A DNA stretch of 64,000 nucleotides from Thermococcus litoralis DSM 5473. GTDB lineage: Archaea > Methanobacteriota_B > Thermococci > Thermococcales > Thermococcaceae. Made by a program: the position numbers and the translations under genes. Location of the stretch: positions 1,064,191 through 1,128,190 of the forward strand of contig NC_022084.1 of the NCBI RefSeq assembly GCF_000246985.2, read 5' to 3'. Below, one piece after another: positions 63,398 through 64,000 of this stretch (position 1 is the first letter of the stretch; the number at the start of each line of letters is the position of its first letter). Below the pieces are notes generated by a model. The model had not been told where the DNA came from. It was given only the letters and a program-made list of their open reading frames with translations, and did no database searches.

Positions 63398-64000
63398 ATG
63401 GACAAACTTGTCCGTAACAAAATTTTTGATGAGATATACAGGATTGGCGAAGATGGTGTCCCTGAATTTAAAACCTACGTCGCTGGAGAGTGGGTTTTTG
63501 GAGAAAGTTTTTCTGAGGTTAAAAGCCCCATAGATGGCAGAACTATAGCAAGGGTTTCAAGACTTAGCAAAGAACAAACCGAGGAAATTCTTTCCACAGT
63601 TTATGAAAAAGGAAGGGAGGAAATAAGAAATTATCCTGGGGAAAAGAGAATAGAAAGCTTTTTGAAGGCGGCACAGTTGATGAGGGAAGCATTTGAAGAC
63701 TTTGTGAGAGTTTTGATTCTTGATGCTGGCAAGCCGAAAAGCAATGCAACTGGGGAAACAAAAGCCACCATTGAAAGGCTCGAAAAAACTACTTTTGAGT
63801 CAAGGAGAATGCTTGGTGATTACATCCCCGGAGACTGGAGTGAAGAGACCCTCGAAAGTGAGGGAATAGTAAAGAGAGAACCATATGGAGTTATCTTGGC
63901 AATAAGCCCCTTCAATTATCCGCTGTTTATTTCCGCAACAAAAGTAATACCTGCCCTTTTCAGTGGAAATGCAGTGCTGTTAAAACCTGCATCTGCAGAT
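63398..64000 (+). CDS. gapN: NADP-dependent glyceraldehyde-3-phosphate dehydrogenase (non-phosphorylating), N-terminal part
   Basis: The first 201 residues, running off the window. YVAGEWVFGESFSEVKSPID, EGIVKREPYGVILAISPFNY (the cofactor-side segment) and FSGNAVLLKPA are aldehyde-dehydrogenase superfamily motifs, and the overall start resembles Thermococcales GAPN, which oxidises GAP to 3-phosphoglycerate with NADP. The catalytic cysteine lies beyond the end. ATG 63398 follows GGTGAT; TATA TTTTATAGG at about 63357. Confidence 0.85.
   Translation, partial: MDKLVRNKIFDEIYRIGEDGVPEFKTYVAGEWVFGESFSEVKSPIDGRTIARVSRLSKEQTEEILSTVYEKGREEIRNYPGEKRIESFLKAAQLMREAFEDFVRVLILDAGKPKSNATGETKATIERLEKTTFESRRMLGDYIPGDWSEETLESEGIVKREPYGVILAISPFNYPLFISATKVIPALFSGNAVLLKPASAD

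Overview
The window reads as chromosomal DNA of a hyperthermophilic euryarchaeon of the order Thermococcales, most likely a lower-GC Thermococcus. The evidence is a complete 13-gene membrane-bound sulfane reductase (mbs, formerly mbx) operon, a type III RuBisCO, the superoxide reductase / rubredoxin / rubrerythrin / NADH:rubredoxin oxidoreductase set, a Pyrococcus-type encapsulin with a fused ferritin-like domain, aRF1, AGOG, class III signal-peptide pilins, and ribosome binding sites of the GGTGAT / GAGGTG type. I found no rRNA, tRNA or CRISPR array.

Layout. 1-2.1 kb: end of the two-gene aconitase X (phosphomevalonate dehydratase) locus and an M50 membrane protease. 2.1-12.8 kb: an accessory island with four VapBC-like toxin-antitoxin pairs, a HEPN/nucleotidyltransferase pair, a DUF2283 gene, a MazG-like gene, three tandem class III signal-peptide pilin genes behind a divergent HTH regulator, two IS607-type elements (serine recombinase plus TnpB) and several solo TnpB-element right ends. 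One IS607 element sits inside the third pilin gene; the other carries a TnpB that has lost the middle of the gene. 12.8-28 kb: housekeeping genes (HEAT protein, BofA-like, aRF1, ArgS, an aldolase, SpoIIM-like), a surface-glycan group (DUF354, wecC, wecB), a GH13 amylase/pullulanase reduced to two ends plus insertion scars, a radical SAM-TRAM protein and an ACT regulator. 28-37.7 kb: the mbs operon, with candidate SurR sites in its promoter. 37.7-38.1 kb: a hairpin-rich non-autonomous element.

38.1-64 kb is dominated by oxidative-stress and iron handling: AGOG, two Bcp/AhpC-like peroxiredoxins and a Prx6-like one, a 2-oxoacid:ferredoxin oxidoreductase, a flavodiiron protein, NROR, rubrerythrin, rubredoxin, superoxide reductase, an encapsulin operon, a Dps-like protein divergent from a Fur/PerR-family regulator, and at least five further ferritin-superfamily genes. 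Electrons would run NAD(P)H -> NROR -> rubredoxin -> superoxide reductase / rubrerythrin / flavodiiron protein, while ferritins and the encapsulin sequester iron. RuBisCO, a ZIP metal transporter, an osmoprotectant ABC system with an MscS channel, a DOMON / b561-like membrane redox pair and the start of GAPN are interleaved.

Two cross-cutting observations stand out. A 14-bp palindrome TTAGG-N4-CCTAA, resembling DtxR/IdeR-type operators, lies in the promoters of RuBisCO, the ZIP transporter and a peroxiredoxin, with a related site before rubredoxin. Second, at least five otherwise intact genes carry a single-base indel, mostly in short homopolymers; this may be sequence error or real decay, and should be settled before any of them is called a pseudogene.
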